A stretch of 64,000 nt of DNA from Paraburkholderia sp. PREW-6R (GTDB taxonomy: Bacteria; Pseudomonadota; Gammaproteobacteria; Burkholderiales; Burkholderiaceae). The notes below the pieces were generated by a model that made no database searches, was not told the DNA's origin, and saw only the letters and a program-made list of their open reading frames with translations. Where the stretch lies: NCBI RefSeq assembly GCF_039621805.1, contig NZ_CP155075.1, positions 620,001-684,000 of the forward strand. Reading direction: 5' to 3'. The stretch's first letter is position 1. The number at the start of each line of letters is the position of its first letter. This document shows, in pieces, positions 44,179 to 54,900 of this stretch. The position numbers were made by a program, and so were the translations under genes.

Positions 44179-45387
44179 TTAGAGGTTACTGCTATCCGGC
44201 CCATGCGCCGCGGTCATCCGGCCGACAGCAACCACCATGAGTACGGCTAATGCAAAGATGGCAGCCCCGGCCCACATCGCAGCGTGCAGGTTGATGTCAT
44301 CTGTCACTATGCCTCCGACCATCGAACCTGCGCTGATCGAAAACTGGAAAACGGAGGTGTTAAGGCTCTGCGCAGCTTCGGGAGCATTTTGGGTTTCACT
44401 GGACAACCACAGCTGCGTGCCGACAGGCGCTATGCCCCACGAAAGAGCCCAGATCAGAAGACTTCCTGCTGTAACGATAGGATACTGGGGAAGGGCAGAG
44501 ATCATCACCAGCGCCGCGAAGAACAGTAGCGCGTTCCCATACACCGTCTTATGGAGATCACGTCCAGCCAACGCGCCCCCTAGAAAATTTCCAAGGACGG
44601 CCACCAGGCCGAACATGAAAAGCGAGCCACTGATGGCGTTTGGCTCAAACTTTGCCAACTGCTGGAGATACGGAGCCACAAACGTGTAGCCTGAAAAATG
44701 ACCCGAGACCATGAGCGTGATCGCGAGATAGATGAGCGCTATTTTGGGTGACTTCAGCAGTCGAAGATAGTCCTGAACCGAGGTGCCGCTAGCCATGGAA
44801 ATTCGGGGCAGGGCATAGATCTGCAGGAACAAGACGGCAACCGACAGAGCGCTGGCTATCGCAAACGCAATTCGCCAGTCATAGTGGTAGGAGATGTACG
44901 AGCCGAGCGGGACGCTGACGACCGACGCAACCGAGATTCCGGAGAAAACCAACGATGAAGCTTTGTGAGCTTTTTCTCTACCTGCCAGCTTTGTCGCGGC
45001 GGTGATGGAGACCGTCCAGAATCCGCCAACCCCGATTCCCAAGATCATTCGTGCGACAAGCAACACAGCAAAGCTCGTTGCTACGGTTGATGCAACGCCA
45101 GAGACAATGACCAGGAAAGTCAAGGCGAGCAGCACCGCGCGGCGATCCAGCCTGCCGACGGTCAGAGCAGTGATCGGCGCGGCGATGAAACCCACGGCCG
45201 CCGTCGCCGTTACAGTGAGACCTGCCGCTCCCTCCGAGACACCGAATCCTGCCATGATCCCGGGCAACAGTCCGACCGGTAGAAATTCGGTGACTACCAG
45301 CGCGAACGCACCTAAAGCGATAGCCCATATCCCAAGCCATGGTGACGAGGGCATTCCTTCGCTAGTGCCGAACGATGATGTTTCCAT
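44179..45387 (-). CDS. MFS exporter, DHA1 type
   Basis: This inner-membrane protein of about 402 residues has 12 predicted spans, typical of the AraJ/PbuE/YdhP-like drug:H+ antiporter group. Markers are FALVVTEFLPVGLLPGIMAGFGVSEGAAG in TM1-2, ALTVGRLDRRAVLL in loop 2-3 and VARMILGIGVGGFW. The start METSSFG has AGAAGGA placed before it; the longer frame is unlikely. It carries the CAATTrGACnAAGGTAT motif about 330 bases upstream. Substrate unknown. Confidence 0.92.
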   Translation of the reverse strand: METSSFGTSEGMPSSPWLGIWAIALGAFALVVTEFLPVGLLPGIMAGFGVSEGAAGLTVTATAAVGFIAAPITALTVGRLDRRAVLLALTFLVIVSGVASTVATSFAVLLVARMILGIGVGGFWTVSITAATKLAGREKAHKASSLVFSGISVASVVSVPLGSYISYHYDWRIAFAIASALSVAVLFLQIYALPRISMASGTSVQDYLRLLKSPKIALIYLAITLMVSGHFSGYTFVAPYLQQLAKFEPNAISGSLFMFGLVAVLGNFLGGALAGRDLHKTVYGNALLFFAALVMISALPQYPIVTAGSLLIWALSWGIAPVGTQLWLSSETQNAPEAAQSLNTSVFQFSISAGSMVGGIVTDDINLHAAMWAGAAIFALAVLMVVAVGRMTAAHGPDSSNL

Positions 45388-45896
45388 GAGGAATCCTTCT
45401 TTTGCTCGAAACGCCGGTCCGCCAAGGCCGATCGCGTGAACGGTTGAACGTCCTGTTTTCGGAGAAAGTCGTGGAAGCAACCCGATAGCTTGCAGGCCGA
45501 CGATAAAACCGCGCGTGACACGGACATTAATAGGTTAAGCACAGCCGCAGCGAGCACGACTAGGGATGCCACGATTTGGCATGTAATCTATGCTGCGTCT
45601 CGAATTCGGACCGAGCCGACTATTGCACCACTTAGTGGTTGCTTCTCGCCGGTCCTGAGCCGAAATAATGGCCGCCTCGTTTTCATACTTATTAAACCTG
45701 CGGACAGACGGCTTCGCAATTGGACAAAGGTATTGGTCGGTATCGCCGCCCACAGCGCATCAGCTGACCATAACGCCCGTTGTTAATGGTACCGAGGGTG
45801 CATGCTGCAGTTCATTAGACATCGCTAACATCCAGATCGTCCCGCGCTCACCATCGACTACCCAACCTTTCCAATCTTGAAAGCGCAGACGCTTGG
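45388..45896. other. Intergenic region containing the shared 43-nt motif
   Basis: Gene-free. It carries one copy of the shared motif (45691-45733). Short frames on both strands are not convincing. Confidence 0.45.
45691..45733 (-). promoter_or_regulatory. Shared upstream motif, copy 1 (MFS gene)
   Basis: ATTA begins the box at 45691 and CAATTGGACAAAGGTAT ends it at 45733. The same layout, ungapped, occurs at 49443-49485 and 57998-58040, each upstream of a minus-strand gene. Confidence 0.55.
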
Positions 45897-46874
45897 CTAC
45901 TGTTCCACCGTTAGCGTGGATTCCACGATGTGCTCCTGCTCTCGGAAGATTTCCGCGATCCAGTCGGCAAACGCGCGCACCTTCGCCACAAGATGACGGT
46001 CTTCGGTGTACTGCATCGCCATAGGAACGGAGGCGGGTTTCCATTGCGGAAAAAGTTCGACCAGGCGCCCGCTTTTAAGGAACGATTCGATCAATAGATT
46101 CGGGGCTTGTATGATTCCTGCGCCTCCCACTGTCGAATCCACTGAAGCTTCAATGTCGCTGAGCAGCACCGACCGCTTTAGCTTTAATTCGACGCGTTTT
46201 CTTTCGACGCGATAGTTATGAAGTGTGGCGGTACCCGACCAACCGGAGTAATAGCTGACTACATGATGATCTTGCAGATCTTCGAGGACTCGAGGTACAC
46301 CGTGCGCTCTCAGGTATTCCGGACTAGCGGCGGTTACCATCTGCAGATCACCGAGTGGGCGCGTGATATAGTCTGCATTCGCCATGCAACTAGCGCAGAT
46401 AATGCAGTCAACGTTCGCAGCAAAGAAGGGCGAGGCACTATCGGTGAGCCGGATATTCAGTTCAACCTTAGGATAGCGTCCAATAAATTCGGCGACTCTG
46501 GGCGCCACGAGCCGTCGACCGACGAAAGGCGGCATATCGACGTACAGGGGTCCAGTTGGGCCGTTGCTCAAGTTCGCCATGGCGTCTTCACTTTCAATTA
46601 TGTCTGCGAGGATTCGCCTGCACAGCTGATAATAGTGTGCGCCTACTGCAGTGACGTTCAGCTTGCGCGTCGTCCGATGCATCAGGCTGACGTGTAAATG
46701 CGACTCCAGGTTTTTTATGATTGTGGTAGCAGTTGCGCGAGGAATTCCAAGCGCCTCTGATGCACGAGAAAAACTATTTAGTTCGACGACTTTCACGAAG
46801 ATCTGCATAGCCTGAAGCCGGTCTATGCCATTTTTTCTTGCGCGCCCGGGCGTAAGCCCCCGATCATGGTTCAT
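45897..46874 (-). CDS. LysR-family transcriptional regulator
   Basis: This regulator of about 325 residues belongs to the CrgA/AaeR-like LysR branch: IDRLQAMQIFVKVVELNSFSRASEALGIPRATATTIIKNLE (family pattern), then VSLMHRTTRKLNVT, and an effector domain with YVDMPPFVGRRLVAPRVAEF. The start at 46874 has AAAGAG before it; a second Met near LQAM would be too late. It precedes the MFS gene in the same direction, 510 bases apart. As the only regulator of this type close to the shared 43-nt motif, it is a reasonable candidate to bind it. Confidence 0.93.
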   Translation of the reverse strand: MNHDRGLTPGRARKNGIDRLQAMQIFVKVVELNSFSRASEALGIPRATATTIIKNLESHLHVSLMHRTTRKLNVTAVGAHYYQLCRRILADIIESEDAMANLSNGPTGPLYVDMPPFVGRRLVAPRVAEFIGRYPKVELNIRLTDSASPFFAANVDCIICASCMANADYITRPLGDLQMVTAASPEYLRAHGVPRVLEDLQDHHVVSYYSGWSGTATLHNYRVERKRVELKLKRSVLLSDIEASVDSTVGGAGIIQAPNLLIESFLKSGRLVELFPQWKPASVPMAMQYTEDRHLVAKVRAFADWIAEIFREQEHIVESTLTVEQ

Positions 46875-47155
46875 AGCCGACTCTTTCGTCGTAGACACGG
46901 GGCTGACCAAACCATGCCAGGACCGTAGCGTAAACACATCGTCGGGAGAATGATGGCTGATCAGTGTTTTCGAAGAACGGGTGAAGCGCCCGCAGGGTAC
47001 CGTTGGCGGCTCGACCCAGCGAAGGCCGTCTGCAGGCGAAGGCTCGAACAGTACGGTAGATCGAGGGCGATATCTCGACGGCATACCTGATCACATACTC
47101 TACGGTAGCGTAAGCAAATACAAGAAGCTCCACGGGCTTGCCCTTGATGTCGAAA
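46875..47155. other. Intergenic region, no feature seen
   Basis: It contains only short shadow frames and presumably the LysR promoter. Confidence 0.35.
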
Positions 47156-47407
47156 TCAGACCGCGAGACGGTCCTTACAGTTAGCATTGAACACGCGTTC
47201 TTTTGACGCGGGATGCGTGGCCAATTTGTCGGCCGGTCTTCGCGGCCGAGTCAAAAGCTCTCCTCCGCAGTTGGGACATATACCTTTGAGGACTGTTGAA
47301 CTGCAGTCACTGCAGAAGGTGCATTCATAGGTGCAAATGCGCGCATCCACCGACTCGGGTGGAAGGTCCGTGTCACAGCATTCGCAGCCTGGGCGTAATT
47401 GCAGCAT
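47156..47407 (-). CDS. DUF1272 zinc-ribbon protein
   Basis: This 83-residue protein matches DUF1272: it opens MLQLRPGCECCDTDLPPES and has Cys clusters CECC, CTYECTFCSDC and CPNCGGE, nine cysteines in total, plus the RRP tail and HPAS motif typical of the family. It is expected to bind zinc. Function unknown. It is encoded directly downstream of the aldo/keto reductase gene in the same direction. Confidence 0.93.
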   Translation of the reverse strand: MLQLRPGCECCDTDLPPESVDARICTYECTFCSDCSSTVLKGICPNCGGELLTRPRRPADKLATHPASKERVFNANCKDRLAV

Positions 47408-47505
47408 TTAGTTCTCTCCTGCAGGTTCTGATGACGTACGGGCCGGTTGATTTTAGGGTAGCTCTTGAACTGGCCACCCGGAACCCGGCCGACCAAGTCA
47501 GGGCT

Positions 47506-48384
47506 TTAAGCCGCCACAGCGTCTCGTCCCTGTCGGTCGAGCTCTTCGAACTGCTCATCGGTCAGTTCTACGGCGGCGCCGGCGACGTTCTCTACCAAAT
47601 GGTCGACACTACCAGTACCGGGGATCGGCAACATCACTGGTGAGCGTTTAAGTAGCCACGCCAGTGCAACGGCGCCGGTGCTGACGCCTTGCTGCGTGGC
47701 AATCGTGCTGACAATTGAGCCGGGCAGGGCCAGTGCCCCCGCAGCTAACGGGAACCAAGGGATAAAGCCGATGTTATGTTTCTCGCAGAAATCGAGAACC
47801 CGCTCACTTTTTCTGTCTACGAGATTGTATTGATTTTGCACCGTCGCGACGGCAAAATGCCTTTGAGCCGACTCGATGTCATCGACACTGACCTCGCTCA
47901 GACCAATGTGCCTTATCAGCCCCTCTTTTTGCATCGCCGCCACAGCATCAAATTGTTCCGCACGAGGGACTTTAGGATCGACACGATGCAGCTGCCACAG
48001 GTCGAGCTGCTCAAGGCCGAGACGTCTGAGGCTTGTAAGGACGCACTGTCGCAGGTATTCGGGGCGGCCAAGCGGAGCCCACACATCCGGTCCGTGGCGG
48101 GTCAGGCCGCCTTTGGTGGTCACGAGCAAACCTTTATACGGATGCAGGGCGTCCTTGATCAGGTATTCGCTATCGTACGGTCCATACGAATCTGCCGTGT
48201 CGATGAGATTAACTTCGAGCTCAGGAAGGTGCTTCAGCGTCGCAATTGCGGCGTCCAGATTGACGGGCGGACCCCAGATTCCCGGGCCCGTAATCCGCAT
48301 TGCGCCAAAGCCCAGGCGGTTGACGACGATGTCGCCACCAATTGCAAATGTGCCTGCAGAGGAAGCGGTAACAGTAGTTGGCAT
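47506..48384 (-). CDS. Aldo/keto reductase
   Basis: This (beta/alpha)8-barrel oxidoreductase of 292 residues shows catalytic Asp and Tyr in NLIDTADSYGPYDSE, Lys in LVTTKGGL and His in LWQLHRVD; the C-terminal VMLPIPGTGSVDHLVENV is the NADPH-binding loop. It resembles the YdbC/YakC-like group. It lies between the PEP-mutase-family gene and the DUF1272 gene, all on the minus strand, so the three may form one transcript. Confidence 0.95.
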   Translation of the reverse strand: MPTTVTASSAGTFAIGGDIVVNRLGFGAMRITGPGIWGPPVNLDAAIATLKHLPELEVNLIDTADSYGPYDSEYLIKDALHPYKGLLVTTKGGLTRHGPDVWAPLGRPEYLRQCVLTSLRRLGLEQLDLWQLHRVDPKVPRAEQFDAVAAMQKEGLIRHIGLSEVSVDDIESAQRHFAVATVQNQYNLVDRKSERVLDFCEKHNIGFIPWFPLAAGALALPGSIVSTIATQQGVSTGAVALAWLLKRSPVMLPIPGTGSVDHLVENVAGAAVELTDEQFEELDRQGRDAVAA

Positions 48385-48491
48385 GACTATTCTCTTCGAG
48401 TGAGTTCAGGTGTTCGGAAGAAGCAGCCGGCGACGCCGCCGATCAGAGAGGTACGGCACGATCGATCAGTGAGACCGTTTACAAGAAAACG

Positions 48492-49292
48492 CTATTGCTG
48501 GAACAAGCTTTGGATGTCAGCGTAGGACATAGCGTCATCGGAGACCGCCGATGACTCACCGCTTCGAAGAAAACCTTCAGCGAGAGCTTTCATTTTTCCG
48601 AAGACGGTCTGAGAAATCGCGCTTCCAGCGCTCAGGCGCCGGACGCCAAGTGTTCCTAAAGTTTCGGCGTCTGGAAGTCCCGGCCACGCCATCACGTTCA
48701 ACGGCAATTGAGTCGCGCCGGCAACTCCAGCAATTACAGTGGGCTCCGCAAGACCCGGTAGAAAGAGGCCGTCCGCGCCCGCAGATGCGTAAGTTCGACC
48801 TCGGCATATCGATTCATCCGACCGCATCTTTTCCTCCACAAGGTGGGCAAGATAAACATCGCAACGCGCATTGATGAAGAGATCGGCCCCCGAACTCGTC
48901 ACTGCCCTGCGGATAGCCTCAATCTTTGCCGCCAGGATGGACGGCGTGTCATGTCCGTCCTCGATGTTTATGCCGGCCACCCCCAGATCAACCAGTTGCA
49001 TCACGTTGTTGGCCACGGTCTGAGGGTCGTCCGAGTATCCGTTTTCCATATCTACCGACAGGGGAACACTCAAGACGCGGATAATTCGACGGACGGTCGC
49101 GATCATCTCAGACACTGGAAGCTGGCGTCCGTCCTGATAGCCCATAGCCCACGCGACCCCCGCGCTGGTCGTCGCCACAGCACGTGCGCCAAGACTTTCT
49201 ATCATTCGTGCACTGCCCGCATCCCATGCATTAGCCAGTTTCAAAGGGCTAGCGTCGCGGTGCAGTTGTCGGAACCGGGTTACGATGTTCAT
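48492..49292 (-). CDS. Isocitrate lyase/PEP mutase superfamily protein
   Basis: The 266-residue product belongs to the ICL/PEPM barrel superfamily, which makes or breaks C-C or C-P bonds next to a carboxylate. Key segments are LANAWDAGSARMIE, SVDMENGYSDDP (metal-site Asp, Glu), GVAGINIEDG and FINARCDVYL. The KKCGH loop of true isocitrate lyases is missing, so it is closer to 2-methylisocitrate-lyase-like and oxaloacetate-hydrolase-like members. It is the first gene of the minus-strand group with the aldo/keto reductase and carries the shared motif about 150 bases upstream. Confidence 0.93.
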   Translation of the reverse strand: MNIVTRFRQLHRDASPLKLANAWDAGSARMIESLGARAVATTSAGVAWAMGYQDGRQLPVSEMIATVRRIIRVLSVPLSVDMENGYSDDPQTVANNVMQLVDLGVAGINIEDGHDTPSILAAKIEAIRRAVTSSGADLFINARCDVYLAHLVEEKMRSDESICRGRTYASAGADGLFLPGLAEPTVIAGVAGATQLPLNVMAWPGLPDAETLGTLGVRRLSAGSAISQTVFGKMKALAEGFLRSGESSAVSDDAMSYADIQSLFQQ

Positions 49293-49980
49293 GGTATCTC
49301 CTTAAACAAGGCGGCGGCAGCGCATAAGCGGAGCAGATCGTTATCTGCCTTCCTGCGGCGCAAATCGGTGGTGATTCGGAAAACAACTGGCAACGCCGTG
49401 GTTGCCATCGCGCGTGTTCACGGCAAGTAGTAAGTGATGAGGATTACGCCATATCTTCAACCAGGCGACAATTGGACGAAGGTATCGCTCCATCAACTTT
49501 CGCGCTTTTCTCGTTGCTATATGCCTTGCGTGGCGAAAACTATGCGCATACGCGGCACGCCGGCCAGGCTCAGCATCATGGAAAGCTGGATCGACTTTTC
49601 AGGCCGATAGATGAGGATATTTCGCCCGTAAAGATGTTCATGTCCGTACGCGCGGGTTCGGCTGGAAGTGACCAAACCAAGAGGTGTCTCGAGCGCGAAA
49701 ATCCGGCGCGACCGTGAAGACATGCAAGAAGAGCGCGCGCGACGAACTCGATGTGCGCAGAGCGTTCTGCATTGTCAGCGATAGAAACGAATCCATCGAT
49801 GGCGGTTTCGCACGCGTGCAGATGAGCGAGCTATGCTGGCTCGAGGTGTGCCCGCATTGAATCCAATGGTTGCATCTGATTGCGTTCCCTGGGCGATATG
49901 AATATCGTTAGGACGGTACATGCAGTCGCCGATCCGCGCTGGTATTGTTACGTCGTAGGTCTACATTCATGGAGGTCGAG
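49293..49980. other. Gene-poor stretch containing the shared motif
   Basis: No convincing gene. It has the shared motif (49443-49485). A minus-strand frame around 49517-49723 is open but matches no family I know. Confidence 0.4.
49443..49485 (-). promoter_or_regulatory. Shared upstream motif, copy 2 (PEP-mutase-family gene)
   Basis: ATTACGCCATAT begins the box and CAATTGGACGAAGGTAT ends it. It matches copy 3 at both ends with identical spacing. Confidence 0.6.
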
Positions 49981-50340
49981 ATGCGAAGAAACGCTGAACT
50001 TCTGAGGGAAATTCTGTCGTTCATGGAGAATCATGAAAATCCGACACAGTGTTGCAAGGATATCAAAAAAGGGGTGAGCGAAAAGAAGGGACATACATGG
50101 CCCGAAGTGAGACTTCACCTAGCGTTGCTGAAAGACATGGGGCTGGTGACCGAATGCGCGACGGCGGCCGAGTACCGGCTTACCAGCATCGGCTACGACG
50201 TTATAGAAAGCGTTGATCCTGTCGAACGGATGAAACAGTGGACATGGGCGACCGGCAGTGCAACTGCTGGTACCGCGTCATCATTTGGCGCTGCGAAGCA
50301 CCCCTTGCCGCCAGCAGCTCGAAGTCAACGATTCAGCTGA
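49981..50340 (+). CDS. DUF2513-like winged-helix protein
   Basis: The 119-residue product begins MRRNAELLREILSFMENHE and continues HLALLKDMGLVTEC and YRLTSIGYDVIESV, the pattern of DUF2513 proteins, a winged-helix family common on mobile elements and phages. The start is fixed by GGAGGTCGAG directly before this ATG. The C-terminal 35 residues are low-complexity (Ala, Ser, Thr). It stands alone and converges on the efflux operon, with a strong hairpin between. Confidence 0.78.
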   Translation: MRRNAELLREILSFMENHENPTQCCKDIKKGVSEKKGHTWPEVRLHLALLKDMGLVTECATAAEYRLTSIGYDVIESVDPVERMKQWTWATGSATAGTASSFGAAKHPLPPAARSQRFS

Positions 50341-50473
50341 AGCGCGCGATCGTTCTCTGCGGGGGGCTATTGGCCTACCACGCAGGGCGGTGACGTCGGC
50401 CACTTACGGTATGCGAGGCTGGCGTGTCGGAAATTGGTTGCTGGATAGGTCGTTGTGGAGCAGCGTTGCACAC

Positions 50474-50506
50474 GCCATCATCATCGGACCGCGCGACGAT
50501 GATGGC
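50474..50506. terminator. Hairpin between convergent genes
   Basis: A 13-bp stem beginning GCCATCATCATCG, with one G-T pair and a 7-base loop, lies between the DUF2513-like and the outer-membrane efflux genes, which converge here. There is no long T-run on either side, so termination may be partly Rho-dependent. Confidence 0.55.
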
Positions 50507-50524
50507 ATTTGATCCCCGTAGCGG

Positions 50525-51991
50525 CTACCCCGCATGCTGGGGTATATCCCAACCTCCTCCCAGTGCCCGAAAGGTGCTGACCGCTGCGCGAGCTGCGTCC
50601 GCGCGTGTCGCATCAAGATCGTCGCGTGAGGTGAGAAGTTGCCTTTCGGCATCCAGCACGTCGGTCAACGTTATCGAGCCCGCGCGATACGCAGTTTCCG
50701 AAAGATCGCGAGCCCGCGTCAACGCGATCACTTCTGCGTTGAGCTCCTGCACTCGAATTTCTGTTTGAGAAAGCGCGACGAACGCGTTTTCGACGTCAAG
50801 AGTGGCCTTGAGTGCCGCCTGTTTGTACTGAGCTAAAGCCTCGGCATGCGCGCCGCGGGCCTGAACAACTTCCGCGTCCACTTTGCCGAAATCGAATAGA
50901 CGCCACCGCAGTGCGCCTGTGCCTACCGGTTGAAAGGACCTTGCGGACAAAAAATGCTGACCGGTTATGCTGTCAAAGCCAAGCGCGCCCGAAAGCGATA
51001 TCTTCGGATAGTAATCGGAAATTGCTATTCCAATTTCCTCGTTGGTCGCGGCGAGGTGTCGTTCGGCTGCGATGATGTCCGGTCGTCGACGCAAAACATC
51101 CAGTGGCTGGTCGTCTGTGCTGATAGCGGGAATCTCGGGAATAGTTCCGGCGTTGGCACCCAGTTCTGCGGAGTAAGTGCCTGGCTGGACACCCATCAGT
51201 ACATCTAGCCGGTTGAGCTGCCCCTCGAGAGCGACACGCAGGGATGGAACGCGGGCGCGTGCCTGCCGGAGTACGGCTTGCGCCTGGGCGACTTCGCGAG
51301 GCGTGGCCGCGCCTGCGTGAACGCGCGCCGTCACGAGGTCCAGAAGGCGTTGATCTGTGTCGACCTGATCCTGGGTGACACCAAGTTGTGCCTGAAGGCC
51401 TCGGACTTGAAAGTATGCATCGGCGGCGTCTGCCGCTACTGTCACACGTGTCCCGAGGTGCGCCGCCTCGGCAGCCTGCTCTTCGTCCCGAGCGGCCGAG
51501 TGCGCGCGCCTGAGTCCTCCGGCAAGATCAATTTCCCAACTTGCAGTCATGCCTGCAATATATTCCTTCTGATCGCGACTGTAGTTTGGGAACGCACTGG
51601 CGAGCGTGCCTAGTGGGCTTTGCACGCTCTGATGGGCTGCAGTGTAGGAGGTCTGCGCGTCAACGGTTGGCAATAAAGCTGCTCCGGCCGCCTGGGCTAC
51701 CGCCCGAGCCTGTGTGACGCGAGCGAAGGATGACTGAAGATCCAGATTCTGATCGAGCGCACGCTGTACGACCCGTTCGAGCATTGGATCATTGAAGCCC
51801 GTCCACCATCTATCCAGCGTGGGGGCGGCCAGTGTTGTCTGCCGCGCCGAAACTGCAGGTGAGTTGTGAAATGGGGCCATCTCCATTGTCGGGGCAACGT
51901 AGTCAGGGCCTACAGCGCATCCGGCGAGAATGGCACCAAGTATGAGTGCGCCTGCCACTGCAGCTTTCTTCGGGATAGGTGCATGCCTCAT
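50525..51991 (-). CDS. Outer-membrane efflux lipoprotein, OprM/NodT family
   Basis: The 488-residue product is the outer-membrane channel of an RND efflux pump. It has a lipoprotein signal ending ILAGC (Cys25) followed by AVGPDYVAP, the typical OprM-family start, and the repeated OEP helices with DQNLDLQSSFARV and RRRPDIIAAERHLAATNEEIG. The ATG overlaps the transporter stop by four bases. With the two upstream genes it completes a tripartite pump. Confidence 0.97.
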   Translation of the reverse strand: MRHAPIPKKAAVAGALILGAILAGCAVGPDYVAPTMEMAPFHNSPAVSARQTTLAAPTLDRWWTGFNDPMLERVVQRALDQNLDLQSSFARVTQARAVAQAAGAALLPTVDAQTSYTAAHQSVQSPLGTLASAFPNYSRDQKEYIAGMTASWEIDLAGGLRRAHSAARDEEQAAEAAHLGTRVTVAADAADAYFQVRGLQAQLGVTQDQVDTDQRLLDLVTARVHAGAATPREVAQAQAVLRQARARVPSLRVALEGQLNRLDVLMGVQPGTYSAELGANAGTIPEIPAISTDDQPLDVLRRRPDIIAAERHLAATNEEIGIAISDYYPKISLSGALGFDSITGQHFLSARSFQPVGTGALRWRLFDFGKVDAEVVQARGAHAEALAQYKQAALKATLDVENAFVALSQTEIRVQELNAEVIALTRARDLSETAYRAGSITLTDVLDAERQLLTSRDDLDATRADAARAAVSTFRALGGGWDIPQHAG

Positions 51992-54900
51992 TTCGCATCT
52001 CCGCTGCTGAGCCTCGGGTTGATTCCAGCTGTCTCCTTCCGAACTCCCAACTTGCGGACGAACGCATAAAAGGCCGGGGTGAACGCAAGGCCGAAGACCG
52101 TGACGCCTAGCATGCCGAAGAACACGGTGGTCCCTAAAGATTGCCGCATTTCAGCGCCGGCTCCCGCAGCGATCGCGAGCGGCGCCACGCCTGCGATGAA
52201 TGCGAGCGACGTCATCAGAATTGGGCGCAGACGGACGTGGGCCGAATGGACGGCCGCGTCTTCTGCACTCACACCATCTTCTTCCTGCCGCTGCTTGGCG
52301 AACTCCACGATAAGGATTGCGTTTTTTGCCGCCAGCCCCACGAGGACGACGAAGCCAATCTGGGCAAGAATGTCGATCGGCATGCCCCGGATATTCAGAC
52401 CTATCGACGCGGCCAGGAGGCACATCGGGACAATCAACACGATTGCCAATGGCGTCTTCCAGCTCTCGTATTGCGCAGACAATACAAGGAACACAAACAA
52501 CGCTGAAGCGGCGAAAATAATCAGAGGCGACATCGTTTGCTCCTTCTGCTGATGTGCAAGATCAGTCCACTCGAACGTGACTCCGTTTGGCAGCACCTGA
52601 TTTGCGAGCTCCTCCATACGAGTGATCGCCTCACCAGACGAGAAACCAGGTCCAGCCGCGCCCATGATCTCGGCTGCGGGATACAGGTTGTAACGAGGCA
52701 CGCGGTAGGGCGTCGTCGTGTTGTTAAAGGTGGAAACACTACTGATGGGGACCATGTCACCTGAACTGTTGCGCACCTTAAGCCTTCCAATATCCTCGGG
52801 CGTTTGCCGGAACGCCTGGTCGCCCTGAACGCGTACCTGATACGTCCGACCCATGAAATTGAAATCATTCACATATTGGGAGCCAAGATACAACTCCATG
52901 GTCGAAAACACGTCTGTTGGTGTCAGACCAACTTTCTCGGCTTTCAGGCGGTCAATGTCTGCATAGACGGACGGCGCACCCGCGTTGTAAAGCGTGAACA
53001 CGCCGCCGAATGTCTTATCCTTTCTAGCCGCCGCGACAAGGTCATTCGTCGCCTTTGCCAGCGCCTGCGGACCGAGACCGGCGCGATCCTCCAGCATCAG
53101 TTTGAACCCGCCTGCTGAACCCAGGCCTTGTACCGGAGGAGGGTTTACCACCACAACGACGGCATCCTTGATAGTGGCAACCCGTTTGCGCATTGTCACA
53201 AGCATCGTGGCCGCGTTAATGCCGGGGACATGCTTGCCATAGAGCGATGGCAATCCATAAAAGAGGGTACCGACGTTAGGCGCAATAGTGGTTGTGGTGA
53301 CGTCGAAGCCGGTGACCGGAGACGTATGCGTTACACCTTTCATACCTGGCGTGGTCAGGACGATGTCATTGATTTCGCGGATCACCTTATTCGTACGCTC
53401 AAGACTCGAGCCGGGCGGAAGGAACGCGATGATGGCCTGATAGCCGATGTCCTGTTCGGGAATAAATCCCGTGGGCATCCTCGCCATTTGAAGACCGGTT
53501 ACTGCAATCAGCCCGGCATACACAACGAGCATCAGGGTCGTTGCGCGGACAAAGCGGCCGGTGATCCTGCCGTACCTGTCTGATAACCATTCGAACGCCG
53601 TGTTGAACCGCCCGAAGGTGGCATGGTGAGCACGGCCGAATATCGTTGAAGCCGGCTCATGCGGGCGCTCCATTTCGTGCGGTTTTAGAATCGCGGCACA
53701 AAGCGCGGGGCTCAGCGTCAGGGAAACGAAACACGAGATGACAGTGGATGCCGCGATGGTTATCGCGAACTGCTTGAAGAATAGACCAGAGATTCCGGAC
53801 ATCAACGCTGTCGGACCAAACACTGCGCACAGCGTAAGCGCGATCGCAATAATTGCAGTGGAGACCTCGTTCATCGTCTGATGGGCGGCTTCTCGCGGCG
53901 ACATACCAAGCGCCATGTTTCTCTCGACGTTCTCTACGACCACAATCGCATCGTCGACGACGATCCCCACTGCAAGGACGAGTCCGAACAACGACAGATT
54001 GTTGATCGAAGCGCCAAACAACGCGAGAATGGTGAATGTCCCGAGCAGGGACACGGGGATAGCAACGACCGGTATGATCGTCGCCCGCCAGTTCTGGAGA
54101 AACAGATACACCACGCCGACTACCAGCAGAATTGCGATTGCGATTGTTTTGATGACTTCTTCGATCGACTGCGAGACGAATGTAGTCGGGTCGTAAATTC
54201 TGATGTAATCAATGCCAGGCGGGAAACTCTTCTTGAGCTCCGCCATCTTGTCCCAGATTTCGTGCTCGACCGCTACAACATTGGCGTCAGGCGTGGCTAC
54301 CACAAACCAGGGCGTCGACGGATAGCGATCAGCGTAAGCCTTGGAGCCGTAGTCGACAGATCCGAGTTCGACGCGTCCTATGTCGCGAACGCGGGTCACC
54401 CGACCCAGGGAGTCTGACTTCACAACGACGTCTGCGAACTGTTCAGGCGTGCTGAGTCGACCGAGGGCATCGACATTAATCTGATAAGCGCCGGTACCTT
54501 TGTTATTCACTGGGGGCTGATTGAGTACGCCAGCGGAGACGGCGGCGTTCTGAGCCCGCAGAGCTGCAAGGATTTCGTTTGCGCTGATGTTGTAAGAAGC
54601 GGCCTTGTCCGGATCGATCCATATCCGCATCGCATACTGCCGCTCACCGAACAACTGGAAGTCGGCGACACCAGGCAAACGTGCGATCTGGTCCCGGATC
54701 GTTAACATGTAGTTTGACAGGTACTCCGGGCTTCGTGAGCCGTCCGGAGAATATACGTGTACGCCAAGCAGAAGCGCCTGTATCGTCTTTTTAACCTGCA
54801 CGCCCTGTTGCTGAACCTCCACCGGTAGGCGGGAGAGAGTGTCCTCCACACGGCTGCGCGTTAGTAGCAGCGCGGTGTTCGGATCTGTGCCTACCTTGAA

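Noticed and set aside
49517..49723. Minus-strand frame of 68 codons
   Set aside because: It is open but matched no family, and it overlaps another open frame on the plus strand.
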